Shown: in pieces, positions 28,033-37,117 of the stretch
Layout: each line of letters starts with the position of its first letter
How positions within the stretch are numbered: the first letter of the stretch is position 1
Source of the DNA: Ruminococcus flavefaciens
Lineage (GTDB): Bacteria; Bacteroidota; Bacteroidia; Bacteroidales; P3
DNA: 64,000 nt
Direction: 5' to 3'
NCBI GenBank assembly: GCA_023667315.1
Contig: JAMPAI010000001.1
Coordinates: 180,820 to 244,819 of the forward strand
The notes under the pieces: generated by a model
What the model was told of the DNA's origin: nothing
The model's database searches: none
The model's input: only the letters and a program-made list of their open reading frames with translations
Translations under genes and position numbers: made by a program

Positions 28033-28581
28033 ATGAAAATGAATATCGAAACATTGGCGAAACAGGGCTATGCCTCCGCATCGATGGCGGAAACGGTGGC
28101 CGCGCATATCCAGAACCTGCGCAAGCGCGCCATTCAGGAAAGCTTCCGGGATTTCCGTCAGACGGGACACCGCATGGAGTATGTGGCCAAGGTGCGTGGG
28201 GTCGAATACATCGACGACGCCAAGTCCTACAACGTGAATTCCACCTGGTTCGCGCTCGAGAGCATGACCCGCCCCGTGGTATGGATCGTGGGCGGACAGA
28301 CCAAAGACGTGGATCTGGCGGCCTTGCGTCCCATGGTGGCCAAGAAAGTGTGCCGCATCGTGTGCCTGGGTTCAGACAACGCGCCGGTGGTGGCGGCTTT
28401 CGGCGACCTCGTTTCCGATATCGTGGAGACCGACAATATGGCCAACGCCGTGCAGGCGGCCTACCTGATGGCCAACGAAGGCGAGATCGTGCTGCTTTCG
28501 CCCGCCTGCCCCAGCTTCGACCTGTTCGAAAGCTACCAGGACAAGGGCACGCAGTTCAAACAGGCGGTTTACGAATTGTAG
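28033..28581 (+). CDS. murD: Truncated MurD: only the C-terminal ligase domain
   Basis: 182 residues, against about 440-450 for MurD (UDP-MurNAc-L-alanine:D-glutamate ligase). It begins within the last helices of the central domain (MAETVAAHIQNLRKRAI) and covers domain 3. Family motifs of that domain are kept: GHRMEYVAKVRGVEYIDDAK, SYNVNSTWFALESM, VVWIVGGQTKDVD and LLSPACPSFDLFESYQDKG. The UDP-MurNAc-binding domain and the P-loop ATP domain are missing, and only 10 bases separate it from mraY. The frame has no stops or shifts, and it has its own ATG. Alone it cannot bind ATP or the nucleotide substrate as known MurD does. It may work with a separately encoded N-terminal part, regulate, or be a recent remnant. 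Confidence 0.85.
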   Translation: MKMNIETLAKQGYASASMAETVAAHIQNLRKRAIQESFRDFRQTGHRMEYVAKVRGVEYIDDAKSYNVNSTWFALESMTRPVVWIVGGQTKDVDLAALRPMVAKKVCRIVCLGSDNAPVVAAFGDLVSDIVETDNMANAVQAAYLMANEGEIVLLSPACPSFDLFESYQDKGTQFKQAVYEL

Positions 28582-28602
28582 ATCCCTAAATTTTTCGGAA
28601 CC

Positions 28603-29760
28603 ATGGCCAACAAGGGTACGGGCATATTCAAATACTTGCGTGGAGACAAGGGCATCTGGACCATCATGATGATCCTCACCTTCGTTTCCATTGCGGCGGT
28701 ATACAGCTCTACCGGACGTCTGGCCTATCTCAAGCAGGGGGGCGACACCACCTACTATATGCTCAAGCATCTGGGCATCCTGGTGGTGGCCTGGGGTATC
28801 ATGTACGGGGTGCACCGCGTCAAGTACACGTATTTTTCCCGCTTCGCGCAGCTTATGGTGCTGCCGGTGCTGGGCTTGCTGGTGGTGACCCTTACCATGG
28901 CCACCGTAAACGATGCCGCCCGCTGGATAAGGTTGGGGCCGATCTCGTTCCAGCCCTCCGAACTGGCCAAGCTGGTTATCGTGGTGTTCCTGGCGCGGCA
29001 GCTTACCAAATACCAGCCGGTAATCAAGGAGGGAAGCACCTTGTTTCGCCTGCTGTGGGCACCCTTGCTGGGCGCCGCCCTGATCTTTCCCGAGAACCTT
29101 TCCACGGCGGCCCTGTTGTTGCTTACCTGTTTCGTGATGATGACCGTGGGCGGTGTGGCCGCCCGCTATATCTGGAGCATGGTGGGGGCGGGCGTGTTGT
29201 TCGTGGCCGTGTTCCTATCCGTGCTGTATTTTGTGCCGGCCGAGAATCTGCCCGGGCGATTCTCCACATGGAAGGCCCGTGTGGAACGCTTCGGAAGCGA
29301 GGAAGACGAGTCCTATCAGGTAACGCAGTCCAAGATAGCCATTGCCGGCGGGGGCGTGTTCGGCAAGGGGCCGGGCAACAGCACGCAGCGCAACTTCCTG
29401 CCGCACCCGTATTCCGACTATATCTATTCGCTCATCATCGAGGAATACGGCATGTTCGCGGGCATCGGCGTCATGCTGCTCTACCTCTGGTTCCTGATGC
29501 GCGGCATCAGCATCGCCCGCAGGTGCCGGGGTTCGTTCGGCAGCTATATGGTGCTGGGCATTACGTTCATGCTGACCTTGCAGGCGCTCATCAACATGGG
29601 TGTGGCGGTCGACCTGCTGCCGGTAACGGGGCAGCCGCTGCCTTTCCTGAGCATGGGGGGAACCTCGCTGTTCTTTACCGCCTGCGGCATGGGGGTTATC
29701 CTGAGCGTGAGCGCGGATGTGGAGAAGACGGAATTGGAAGAAAACAAAAAAGAAAACTAG
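28603..29760 (+). CDS. ftsW: Septal peptidoglycan glycosyltransferase, SEDS family
   Basis: 385 residues with about ten membrane segments. FtsW polymerises lipid II at the septum with its partner transpeptidase FtsI. SEDS motifs are seen: DAARWIRLGPISFQPSELAK, GGGVFGKGPGNS (the glycosyltransferase loop region), PHPYSDYIYSLIIEE, and NMGVAVDLLPVTGQPLPFLS with the terminal GGTS. It lies between murD and murG in standard order. Confidence 0.96.
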   Translation: MANKGTGIFKYLRGDKGIWTIMMILTFVSIAAVYSSTGRLAYLKQGGDTTYYMLKHLGILVVAWGIMYGVHRVKYTYFSRFAQLMVLPVLGLLVVTLTMATVNDAARWIRLGPISFQPSELAKLVIVVFLARQLTKYQPVIKEGSTLFRLLWAPLLGAALIFPENLSTAALLLLTCFVMMTVGGVAARYIWSMVGAGVLFVAVFLSVLYFVPAENLPGRFSTWKARVERFGSEEDESYQVTQSKIAIAGGGVFGKGPGNSTQRNFLPHPYSDYIYSLIIEEYGMFAGIGVMLLYLWFLMRGISIARRCRGSFGSYMVLGITFMLTLQALINMGVAVDLLPVTGQPLPFLSMGGTSLFFTACGMGVILSVSADVEKTELEENKKEN

Positions 29761-29766
29761 ATAATC

Positions 29767-30864
29767 ATGCAGAAGCAAGCGTTAAAGGTGATTATAAGCG
29801 GCGGCGGCACGGGCGGCCATATCTTTCCGGCCATCGCCATCGCCAACGAGATAAAGCATCGCGAGCCCGATGCCGACATTCTTTTTGTGGGTGCCGAGAA
29901 CCGCATGGAAATGGAGAAGGTTCCGGCCGAAGGCTACCAGATCGTGGGCTTGAACGTGGTGGGTCTGGACCGCAAGCATCCGTTCAAGAATCTCTCGCTG
30001 CCTTTCAAGCTGGCCAAGAGCCTGCGGCAGACGCGCAGGATCATCCGCGATTTCGCCCCCGACGTGGTGGTGGGCGTGGGCGGTTATGCCAGCGCTCCCA
30101 CGCTGTATTCGGCGCAAAGGCTCGGGATCCCCACGCTGATTCAGGAGCAGAACTCGCTGCCGGGCATGACCAACCGAATCCTGAGCAAACGCGCCAAGTG
30201 CATCTGTGTGGGATACGACGATATGGAAAGGTTCTTTCCGCGCGAGAAGATTGTCTGGACGGGCAATCCCATCCGTCAGGACATTTCGGACATCGGCGCC
30301 AAGCGCGAGGAGGCCTATTCGTTCTACAACCTGAAGAAAGACATGCCCACGCTTTTGGTGATGGGCGGAAGCCTGGGCGCCGGCACCATCAACGAAGGCA
30401 TGAAGGGGAACATTGACTACCTGCTTGCCCAGGGTTTCCAGGTTATCTGGCAGACGGGCAAGTATTACTATCAGAAGATGCTTCCCTATGCCGAGGGCAA
30501 GGAAAACTTAGTGCTGCTCGACTTCGTGCGCCGGGTCGATCTGGCGTATGCGGCGGCCGACATCATCGTTTCGCGCGCCGGTGCCATCACCATTTCGGAA
30601 CTCTGCGTGGTGGGCAAGCCCCTGGTGCTGATACCTTCGCCCAACGTGGCCGAAGACCATCAGACCCGAAACGCCGAGGCCCTCAGCTCGCGCAACGCCG
30701 CCATCCTCCTGCACGACGACCGCACGGTGGCCGACCTGGGCAAGACGGTGGTGGAACTCTGGCAGAACGACCGCCGGAGGGAGCTGCTCTCGCAGAACAT
30801 CTCGCGCATGGGCACCACCTCGGCGGCCAAGATGATTGTTGACGAGGTGATGAAACTGATATAA
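29767..30864 (+). CDS. murG: UDP-GlcNAc:lipid I N-acetylglucosaminyltransferase
   Basis: 365 residues. MurG adds GlcNAc to lipid I to make lipid II at the inner face of the membrane. The glycine-rich loops SGGGTGGHIFPAIAIA and VGVGGYASAPTL, the EQNSLPGMTNRIL stretch and the UDP-GlcNAc site SRAGAITISELC are present. It is six bases after ftsW and three before murC. Confidence 0.97.
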   Translation: MQKQALKVIISGGGTGGHIFPAIAIANEIKHREPDADILFVGAENRMEMEKVPAEGYQIVGLNVVGLDRKHPFKNLSLPFKLAKSLRQTRRIIRDFAPDVVVGVGGYASAPTLYSAQRLGIPTLIQEQNSLPGMTNRILSKRAKCICVGYDDMERFFPREKIVWTGNPIRQDISDIGAKREEAYSFYNLKKDMPTLLVMGGSLGAGTINEGMKGNIDYLLAQGFQVIWQTGKYYYQKMLPYAEGKENLVLLDFVRRVDLAYAAADIIVSRAGAITISELCVVGKPLVLIPSPNVAEDHQTRNAEALSSRNAAILLHDDRTVADLGKTVVELWQNDRRRELLSQNISRMGTTSAAKMIVDEVMKLI

Positions 30865-30867
30865 AGC

Positions 30868-32247
30868 ATGGATACGCACCGCATCACATATCCCTATTTC
30901 CTGGGCATCGGCGGCATCGGAATGAGCGCGCTGGCCTGCCATTACCTGCACCAAGGCTGCAAGGTGGCGGGCTACGACCGCGTGCGCACGCCGCTTACCC
31001 GGAAATTAGAGGCTATGGGGGCGGAGATCCATTATACCGAATCGCCCGGACTGTTGCCCGAAGCCGTGGACGCGGTGGTCTATACGCCCGCCATCCCTTC
31101 CTCCCATGCCGAATGGGGCGAGATAAGGCGGAGGGGCCTGCCGGTCTATAAACGGGCGCAGGTGCTGGGCATGCTGAGCCGGCGGTACAAGACGCTGGCG
31201 GTGGCCGGAACGCACGGCAAGACCACCACGTCGGCACTGTTGGCCTACCTGATGCACGGCAGCATAGGCTGCAACGCCGTGTTGGGCGGCATAGTCCCCG
31301 ACCTGGACGGCAACTACCTGCACAACGGCCGAAGCCCCTATCTGGTAACGGAGGCCGACGAATACGACCGTTCTTTCCTGCAGTTGAACCCCTGGTTCTC
31401 GGCGGTCACGGCCTGGGATGCCGACCATCTGGACATCTACGGCGATGTGGAAACGATGCGCGAGGCTTATGTGCAGTTTATGCGGCAGTCGGAGCATTTT
31501 ATCGCCGAAGCCTCTTTGGAACTTCCGCTGAAGGCAGACTACGTATATGGCATGGCGGCGCGCAACGATAGCGGTGGTGCGGCTTTTGCCGAGAACGTGC
31601 GGGTAAGTGACGGATGTTACACCTTCGATTATTCGGGTCCCAAGGGGCGTATCGAAAACCTGCGGCTTTCCTGTCCGGGACGGCACAATATAGAGAACGC
31701 GGTGGCGGCCGTTAGCCTTGCGCTGGAAGCAGGCGTGGAAGCCCACGACATACGGCGGCTCCTGCCGCTTTTCAAGGGCGTTCGCCGCAGGCTCGAACCC
31801 ATTTTCGTACAGCCGGGATTGGCCTATTACGACGATTACGCCCATCATCCGGCCGAAATAACGGCCAGCATAGACGCCTTGCGCGAATTTTATCCCGATT
31901 ACCGCATGGCGGTGTTCTTCCAGCCGCACCTGTACACCCGCACGCGCGACCTGGCGCAGGGTTTCGCCCAGAGCCTGCGGGCGGCGAACGAACTCTGCCT
32001 GGTGGACATCTATCCGGCGCGCGAGCTGCCGATACCTGGCGTGGACACCCGCCTGATAGGCGATAAGGTCGAGGGGGTTCAGGTAAGGTATGCCGCCAAG
32101 GAAAACGTATTGGCGCAGGTGGAGGAATACCTGCGGGAACAGGCCGCCGGCAAGCACAGGCTGCTGCTCGTTACGATGGGTGCCGGCGATATCGACACCC
32201 TGGTTGAACCCATCCGTAACCGTCTGCAGAAAGGAGGGGCGGCATGA
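30868..32247 (+). CDS. murC: UDP-MurNAc:L-alanine ligase
   Basis: 459 residues, full length. MurC adds L-Ala to UDP-MurNAc with ATP. The N-terminal GIGGIGMSALA nucleotide-sugar loop, the P-loop AGTHGKTTTSALLAYL, the Glu-Asp motif EADEYDRSFLQL, DHLDIYGD and the C-terminal DDYAHHPAEI are all present. Unlike murD, all three Mur-ligase domains are here. Its last four bases (ATGA) overlap the ftsQ start. Confidence 0.96.
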   Translation: MDTHRITYPYFLGIGGIGMSALACHYLHQGCKVAGYDRVRTPLTRKLEAMGAEIHYTESPGLLPEAVDAVVYTPAIPSSHAEWGEIRRRGLPVYKRAQVLGMLSRRYKTLAVAGTHGKTTTSALLAYLMHGSIGCNAVLGGIVPDLDGNYLHNGRSPYLVTEADEYDRSFLQLNPWFSAVTAWDADHLDIYGDVETMREAYVQFMRQSEHFIAEASLELPLKADYVYGMAARNDSGGAAFAENVRVSDGCYTFDYSGPKGRIENLRLSCPGRHNIENAVAAVSLALEAGVEAHDIRRLLPLFKGVRRRLEPIFVQPGLAYYDDYAHHPAEITASIDALREFYPDYRMAVFFQPHLYTRTRDLAQGFAQSLRAANELCLVDIYPARELPIPGVDTRLIGDKVEGVQVRYAAKENVLAQVEEYLREQAAGKHRLLLVTMGAGDIDTLVEPIRNRLQKGGAA

Positions 32248-33053
32248 AAAGGGCAATGCGCATCATCATCCTGCTTTTCTTTTTTGCGCTGTTGGCGGGC
32301 ACGGCCATCGTGATGCTCCGGTATGCGGCGCGTCAGCAACAGGCGGCGGTGTGCGGCCGGGAGCAGATCGACATCGAGCGCGGCAGTTTCGAGATATACC
32401 TGCAGAACCGCGATATCGAGAACTGGCTGGCCAGACACGAGATAAGCATCAAGGGCAGGAAGAGCGATGAGGTGAACGCCGCCCTGATAGAAAAGGTGCT
32501 GTTGAAGAACCCCTATGTGGGCGGGGCGCAGGTGTTCATGACCCGCGACGGCGTGTGCCACCTCGAAGTGGCGCAGCGCAACCCTTTCCTGAAGGTGGTG
32601 ACGAGCAACGGCACGATGTTCCAGATAGACCGCAAGGGCATAGAGATGCCCGTAAACACAGACTATGCCGTGCGTCTGCGCGTGGCCAGCGGATATATTC
32701 CGGTTACTCCCCAATATGGGGCGGACGTTACCGCCATCGCCGACACGCTCCGGGCCTCGGTGTTGAAGCGGCTCTACGAAATCAATGTGTTCTTGGCGGA
32801 AAATCCGTTTTGGGACGCGATGTTCGAACAGATTTACGTTACCTACGCCGGCGAATACGAACTGATACCCAAGGTGGGCGGCCAGTTGGTGAAGTTAGGC
32901 AAGGTGGCGGACATGGCCGACCTGGCGGACAAGCTCAAGCGGCTCGACCTTTTTTACCGCAAGGGCGTGAATGCGGGCGGCTGGGACAAGTACTCGGTGC
33001 TGAACCTGAAGTACGCCAACCAGTTGGTGGCCACAAAAAAGACAGTTTTTTAG
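32244..33053 (+). CDS. ftsQ: FtsQ-like cell division protein
   Basis: 269 residues. One N-terminal membrane segment (about 5-24) is followed by a periplasmic POTRA-like region (NPYVGGAQVFMTRDGVCHLEVAQRNPFLKV) and the beta domain. FtsQ links the early cytoplasmic divisome to the late wall enzymes. It overlaps murC by four bases and precedes ftsA, the usual place. The sequence is weakly conserved; the call rests on topology, POTRA pattern and context. Confidence 0.88.
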   Translation: MKRAMRIIILLFFFALLAGTAIVMLRYAARQQQAAVCGREQIDIERGSFEIYLQNRDIENWLARHEISIKGRKSDEVNAALIEKVLLKNPYVGGAQVFMTRDGVCHLEVAQRNPFLKVVTSNGTMFQIDRKGIEMPVNTDYAVRLRVASGYIPVTPQYGADVTAIADTLRASVLKRLYEINVFLAENPFWDAMFEQIYVTYAGEYELIPKVGGQLVKLGKVADMADLADKLKRLDLFYRKGVNAGGWDKYSVLNLKYANQLVATKKTVF

Positions 33054-33085
33054 ACGATTGTGAAATAATTTAAAAATTAAAGGAT

Positions 33086-34510
33086 ATGGCAGAAGAAGCG
33101 AAATTCCGGGCTACTCCCGACGACGATGTGGATGTGGTGGTGGGTCTTGACATCGGTACGACCAAAGTGGTTGCCGTGGTGGGTCAACGCGACACGGCTA
33201 CCGGAAAGATCAAGATTCTGGGTTACGGAAAGACCGAATCCACCGGTGTGGTACGCGGTGCGGTCATCAATATACAGACCACTTCCGAAGCGATCAAGCG
33301 CGCCGTGGAACAGGCTTCCGTTTCGTCGAACGTGGACATCAACGAAGTCTATGTGGGCATTGCCGGACAGCATATCCGGAGCGAGGTTCAGGAATACAGT
33401 TTTGTGCGCGAAAACTGCGACGACGTGCTTACCCGCGAGGAAATCGAACGTCTCAAGGTTAAGGTAAGCCACGGCACGGTATCGGCCGGCCGCAAGATCA
33501 TCCACGTTATTCCGCGCACGTTTGCGGTCGATGGCGAAGGCGGCTTTACTGAAGACAATATCGTGGGCATGGTGGGCGCGAACATCAACGCGGTGCTCAA
33601 CGTGATCACGGCCGATGCGGTGGCCATGCGCAACATACAGCGCAGTGTGGAAATGGCGGGACTGGACCTTATCGGCTTTATCCTCGAACCCCTGGTGAGC
33701 GCCGAATCGGTGCTGGACGAAAGCGACAAGGAAGCCGGCGTGGTGCTGGTGGATATCGGCGGCGGCACCACCGATGTGGCGGTGTTCATGAACGGTATCC
33801 TGACCCATACGGCGGTAATCCCCTTGGCCGGTAACGTCATTTCGAACGATATCCGCCTGGGATGCCTTATCCTGCCCCGGCAGGCGGAAGCCCTCAAGGT
33901 TAAGTTCGGCTCGGCCTTGCCCAGCGAGAGCAGCGAAGAACAGATCGTTTCCATTCCGGGAATAAAGGGAAAGTCGGCCAAAGAAATATCACTCAAGCAA
34001 TTGGCCACGATTATCGGGGCGAGGGTCTCGGAAATATTCAGCAGCGTGTCTTGCGAGATATCCAACTGCCAGTGCGACCTGGATCGTTTTATCGGCGGTA
34101 TCGTGCTTACCGGCGGTGGTTCCAAACTCAAGCACATAAGCCAGGTCTGCGAATTTCATACGCAGTTGGAAACCCGTCTGGGTTCACCCAAGGAACACCT
34201 TACCTCCGATTCGCCGGCGGAACTGGCGGATCCCATCTTCGCCACCGCCATCGGTCTGGTGATTTACGGGGTGCGCAGCGAAGAAGAGAACCGCATTATC
34301 CACGTGGCCGAGCATGGGCAGGTGGCGCATACCCACCAGGCTGAACCGCAACAGCCGGTTGTGCCCGCAACTCCGGTTGAAACCGCGCCGGCGGAACCGG
34401 AGGAATCCGAAGCCAAAGAGGGCCGGAAAGGCGGCAAGAAAGGCGGCTTTACGGCGGCCACCAAGCTTAAGGACTGGATTGTGGGTCTTTTCGACGACGA
34501 TATCCAGTAA
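33086..34510 (+). CDS. ftsA: Actin-like cell division protein FtsA
   Basis: 474 residues. FtsA is an actin-family ATPase that tethers FtsZ to the membrane and recruits the divisome. Phosphate motifs DVDVVVGLDIGTTKVVAVVG and VLVDIGGGTTDVAVF are present, as are AGQHI and TGGGSKLKH. After an Ala/Pro/Glu-rich linker (about 415-445), the end is an amphipathic helix (AATKLKDWIVGLFDDD) that fits the membrane-targeting sequence. An AGGA stands close before the ATG. Confidence 0.96.
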   Translation: MAEEAKFRATPDDDVDVVVGLDIGTTKVVAVVGQRDTATGKIKILGYGKTESTGVVRGAVINIQTTSEAIKRAVEQASVSSNVDINEVYVGIAGQHIRSEVQEYSFVRENCDDVLTREEIERLKVKVSHGTVSAGRKIIHVIPRTFAVDGEGGFTEDNIVGMVGANINAVLNVITADAVAMRNIQRSVEMAGLDLIGFILEPLVSAESVLDESDKEAGVVLVDIGGGTTDVAVFMNGILTHTAVIPLAGNVISNDIRLGCLILPRQAEALKVKFGSALPSESSEEQIVSIPGIKGKSAKEISLKQLATIIGARVSEIFSSVSCEISNCQCDLDRFIGGIVLTGGGSKLKHISQVCEFHTQLETRLGSPKEHLTSDSPAELADPIFATAIGLVIYGVRSEEENRIIHVAEHGQVAHTHQAEPQQPVVPATPVETAPAEPEESEAKEGRKGGKKGGFTAATKLKDWIVGLFDDDIQ

Positions 34511-34533
34511 ACCCCTTTTCCCGTTTCGCGCCC

Positions 34534-34555
34534 TATAAACAGGCCCTTGTTTATA
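34534..34555. repeat. Inverted repeat between ftsA and ftsZ
   Basis: TATAAACA (34534-34541) and TGTTTATA (34548-34555) form perfect 8-bp arms with a 6-base spacer, 71 bases before the ftsZ start. No T-run follows, so it is more likely an operator or mRNA hairpin than a terminator. A weak -7-like TAATTTTA stands at 34596-34603, which could give ftsZ extra transcription. Confidence 0.6.
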
Positions 34556-34626
34556 AATCCCGGCGGGAGAATCGGAAGCGCGCCGATAGTCGCAGTAATT
34601 TTATAGACTGAACAATACATGCGAAA

Positions 34627-36561
34627 ATGAACGAAATGACCAATCAAAGCGGTGACATTCTGAACTTTGTGTTACCCAAAGATCAGTCTTCCTACATTAA
34701 GGTGATCGGTGTGGGCGGCGGTGGCGGCAACGCGGTGAACCACATGTACCGCGCCGGCATCAAAGGCGTCGACTTTATAGTATGCAACACCGATGCCCAG
34801 GCCCTGGAAAGCAGCCCTGTTCCCGTAAAGGTGCATCTGGGCAAGGGCTTGGGTGCGGGCAACGTGCCGGAAGTGGCCAAGGTGGCCGCCGAAGAGAAGC
34901 GCGATGAGATCCGCGACAAGATAAAGGATGCCCGTATGTTGTTCATCGCCGCCGGTATGGGTGGCGGAACGGGCACGGGCGCCGCTCCGGTGGTGGCTTC
35001 CATCGCCAAAGAGATAGAACTGGCAGGCGACGAGGTAACCAGCATCCTTACGGTGGCCATCGTTACCACGCCCTTTACGTTCGAGGGCCGCAAGCGCATC
35101 GAGCAGGCCAAGCTGGGTATCGCCGAGTTGCGCAAGCACGTGGATGCCATTCTGGTGATCAACAACGACAAATTGCGCGAGTTCGGCAAGATGACCCTCA
35201 ACGAGGCCTTCGCCATGGCCGACAACGTGTTGACCACGGCCGCCAAGGGTATTTCCGAAATCATTACCGTTCGTTCGTACGTGCAGATCGACTTCAAGGA
35301 TGTGAACACGGTGATGCACAACAGCGGTGTGGCCCTGATGGGTTTCGGTACGGCCAACGGCGAGACGCGCGCCAAGGATGCGGTGATGATGGCCATGGAT
35401 TCGCCCCTTTTGAACGACAACAGCATAGAAGGCGCCAAGAATATGTTGCTCTATCTGGGCTACAGCTCCGAATCGCCCTTGTGCATGGACGAGATCGAGA
35501 CCATTACCGGCTCCATTCTCGAGAAAGCGGGCGACGGGGTGGATCTGATCTGGGGTGCCGGCGAAGACGACTCCTTGGGCGGCAATCTCAACATTACCCT
35601 GATCGCCACCGGCTTTAACGAACGCAAGGTCTTGGGCGACCATGAGGTAAGGCGCATCTCCTTAGACGAGACTTTTGAGGAAACCAAGGCCGAAAAGGCG
35701 CCTGCCCAGCCGCATCCGGCTCCGGTGGCGCCCGTGGTTCCCGAAATAAAGGCAACGCTTGCGGAAACGCCCGCGGTGGCGGCACAGCCCGCTCCGGTGG
35801 CGCCCGTGGCTCCCGTGGCACAGGAAGTTCCGGTACAGGCTCCCGTCAAGCGTCAGGTGGCCGTGCTGGACATGAATTCCGATGCGGAACCGGTGTTCCA
35901 GGAAGAAAAGCCGCAGACGGTGGCGCAGGAAGCCCCCCTGCTCGATTTTGAATTGCCGCACAAACCTGCCCGGCAGGAAGAAGCGGCGCCGGTGGCCCGT
36001 CAGGAAACGGTAAGCGAAACTGTAAGCGAGGAAGCCGACGATTGGTTCAAGCAGATAAGTCACAGGGAAGAACCGGCCTTTATGGTGGATTTTCCCGAAC
36101 CGACGGCCGAAAAGAAGGAAGAGGTTGAGAACTACGGTATGCCCACCATGGTTCGTCAGGAGCAGGTAAGGCAGGAAGAAGACCTCTTTACGGCGGCGCC
36201 CGCTGCGGTGGAAGAAAAGCAGATGAACGCGCAGGAAAACGTGGTCAGACAGGCTCCGGCGGTGGAAGTGGCCGAACCGGTGGCCCAGGTGGCGCAGAAA
36301 AGCACGGTGGCCGACGGCCTGTTGCGTGGACGTTGCGAAGCCACGGCCGAACGCATGCAGCGTTTGCGCGAGTTCTCGGGGCTTATCCGCACGCCGCAGG
36401 GTTTGCGCAAGATCGAGGAAGTTCCGGCCTACATGCGCCAGAACATCACGATAGACCCGGTGGTTCCGTCTTCCTATTCGGAAGCCAACCGCAACACCAT
36501 AAGCAAAGACGGCAGCGTAAACTACAACACGCCGCCCTTCCTCACCGACAACGCCGACTAA
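34627..36561 (+). CDS. ftsZ: FtsZ with an unusually long C-terminal linker
   Basis: 644 residues. The tubulin-like GTPase core (about 15-335) has the signature GMGGGTGTGAAPVVA, the N-terminal VGGGGGNAVNHM and the T7-loop region with NNDKLREF. FtsZ polymerises at midcell to form the division ring. The core is followed by about 260 residues of Ala/Pro/Val/Gln/Glu-rich, probably disordered sequence with internal repeats (APVAPV), then the likely FtsA-binding peptide EEVPAYMRQ at 597-605. A further 39-residue tail comes after that peptide. Many FtsZ proteins are 380-450 residues long. Confidence 0.96.
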   Translation: MNEMTNQSGDILNFVLPKDQSSYIKVIGVGGGGGNAVNHMYRAGIKGVDFIVCNTDAQALESSPVPVKVHLGKGLGAGNVPEVAKVAAEEKRDEIRDKIKDARMLFIAAGMGGGTGTGAAPVVASIAKEIELAGDEVTSILTVAIVTTPFTFEGRKRIEQAKLGIAELRKHVDAILVINNDKLREFGKMTLNEAFAMADNVLTTAAKGISEIITVRSYVQIDFKDVNTVMHNSGVALMGFGTANGETRAKDAVMMAMDSPLLNDNSIEGAKNMLLYLGYSSESPLCMDEIETITGSILEKAGDGVDLIWGAGEDDSLGGNLNITLIATGFNERKVLGDHEVRRISLDETFEETKAEKAPAQPHPAPVAPVVPEIKATLAETPAVAAQPAPVAPVAPVAQEVPVQAPVKRQVAVLDMNSDAEPVFQEEKPQTVAQEAPLLDFELPHKPARQEEAAPVARQETVSETVSEEADDWFKQISHREEPAFMVDFPEPTAEKKEEVENYGMPTMVRQEQVRQEEDLFTAAPAAVEEKQMNAQENVVRQAPAVEVAEPVAQVAQKSTVADGLLRGRCEATAERMQRLREFSGLIRTPQGLRKIEEVPAYMRQNITIDPVVPSSYSEANRNTISKDGSVNYNTPPFLTDNAD

Positions 36562-36582
36562 ATTTCCGCGTTGACGGATACG

Positions 36583-36620
36583 AAAAGCCCTGTGAAATCC
36601 TTAGATTTCACAGGGCTTTC
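36583..36620. terminator. Bidirectional terminator between ftsZ and ispF
   Basis: A 16- to 17-bp near-perfect stem (AAAAGCCCTGTGAAATC with GATTTCACAGGGCTTTC, loop CTTA) with an A-run on the left and T-run on the right. It serves the convergent ftsZ and ispF ends. Confidence 0.93.
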
Positions 36621-36631
36621 TTGTATCCGCT

Positions 36632-37117
36632 TCACCGGTTACGGTACACCAGGGCCACGGCCGAGGCCGAAGCGCCTTCCCCGCTGCCTTCGAAGCCCAT
36701 TCTTTCGGTGGTGGTGGCCTTTACCGAGATTTGTTCGGGTTCAACATCCAAGGCCTTGGCCAGGTTCTGTTGCATCTGCGGCACGTAGGCGGCTATCTTG
36801 GGCTTCTGCAGGCGTAAGGTAACGTCGAGGTTTCCGATACGGTAACCGTGGGAGGCGATGAGTTCGCCGGTTTTCTTGAGGAGGATCAGGCTGTCGATGC
36901 CCTTGTAGGTAGGATCCGTGTCGGGAAAATGCTGGCCGATGTCGCCCAAGGCGAGCGAGCCCAAGAGGGCATCGCACACGGCGTGCACCAATACGTCGGC
37001 ATCCGAATGACCGTCCAGGCCTTGTACGTACGGCACATCCACCCCGCCCAGAATCAGTTTGCGGTCGGGGGCGAAGCGGTGGGCGTCGTAGCCGTAGCCG
37101 ACCCTGAAATTATTCAT
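36632..37117 (-). CDS. ispF: 2-C-methyl-D-erythritol 2,4-cyclodiphosphate synthase
   Basis: 161 residues, full length. IspF forms the cyclodiphosphate intermediate of the MEP isoprenoid pathway. The zinc-binding start GYGYDAHRF, GGVDVPYVQGLDGHSDADVL, the SLALGDIGQHFPDTDP stretch and the end TTTERMGFEGSGEGASASA are diagnostic. Its first 8 bases overlap the end of porV, so the two are co-transcribed and probably translationally coupled. Confidence 0.97.
   Translation of the reverse strand: MNNFRVGYGYDAHRFAPDRKLILGGVDVPYVQGLDGHSDADVLVHAVCDALLGSLALGDIGQHFPDTDPTYKGIDSLILLKKTGELIASHGYRIGNLDVTLRLQKPKIAAYVPQMQQNLAKALDVEPEQISVKATTTERMGFEGSGEGASASAVALVYRNR

Noticed and set aside
28022-28033. A frameshift or stop splitting murD into two frames
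   Set aside because: Only 10 bases lie between mraY and the short murD, and mraY ends normally. There is no leftover N-terminal coding sequence in any frame, so it is a clean loss and not a frameshift.
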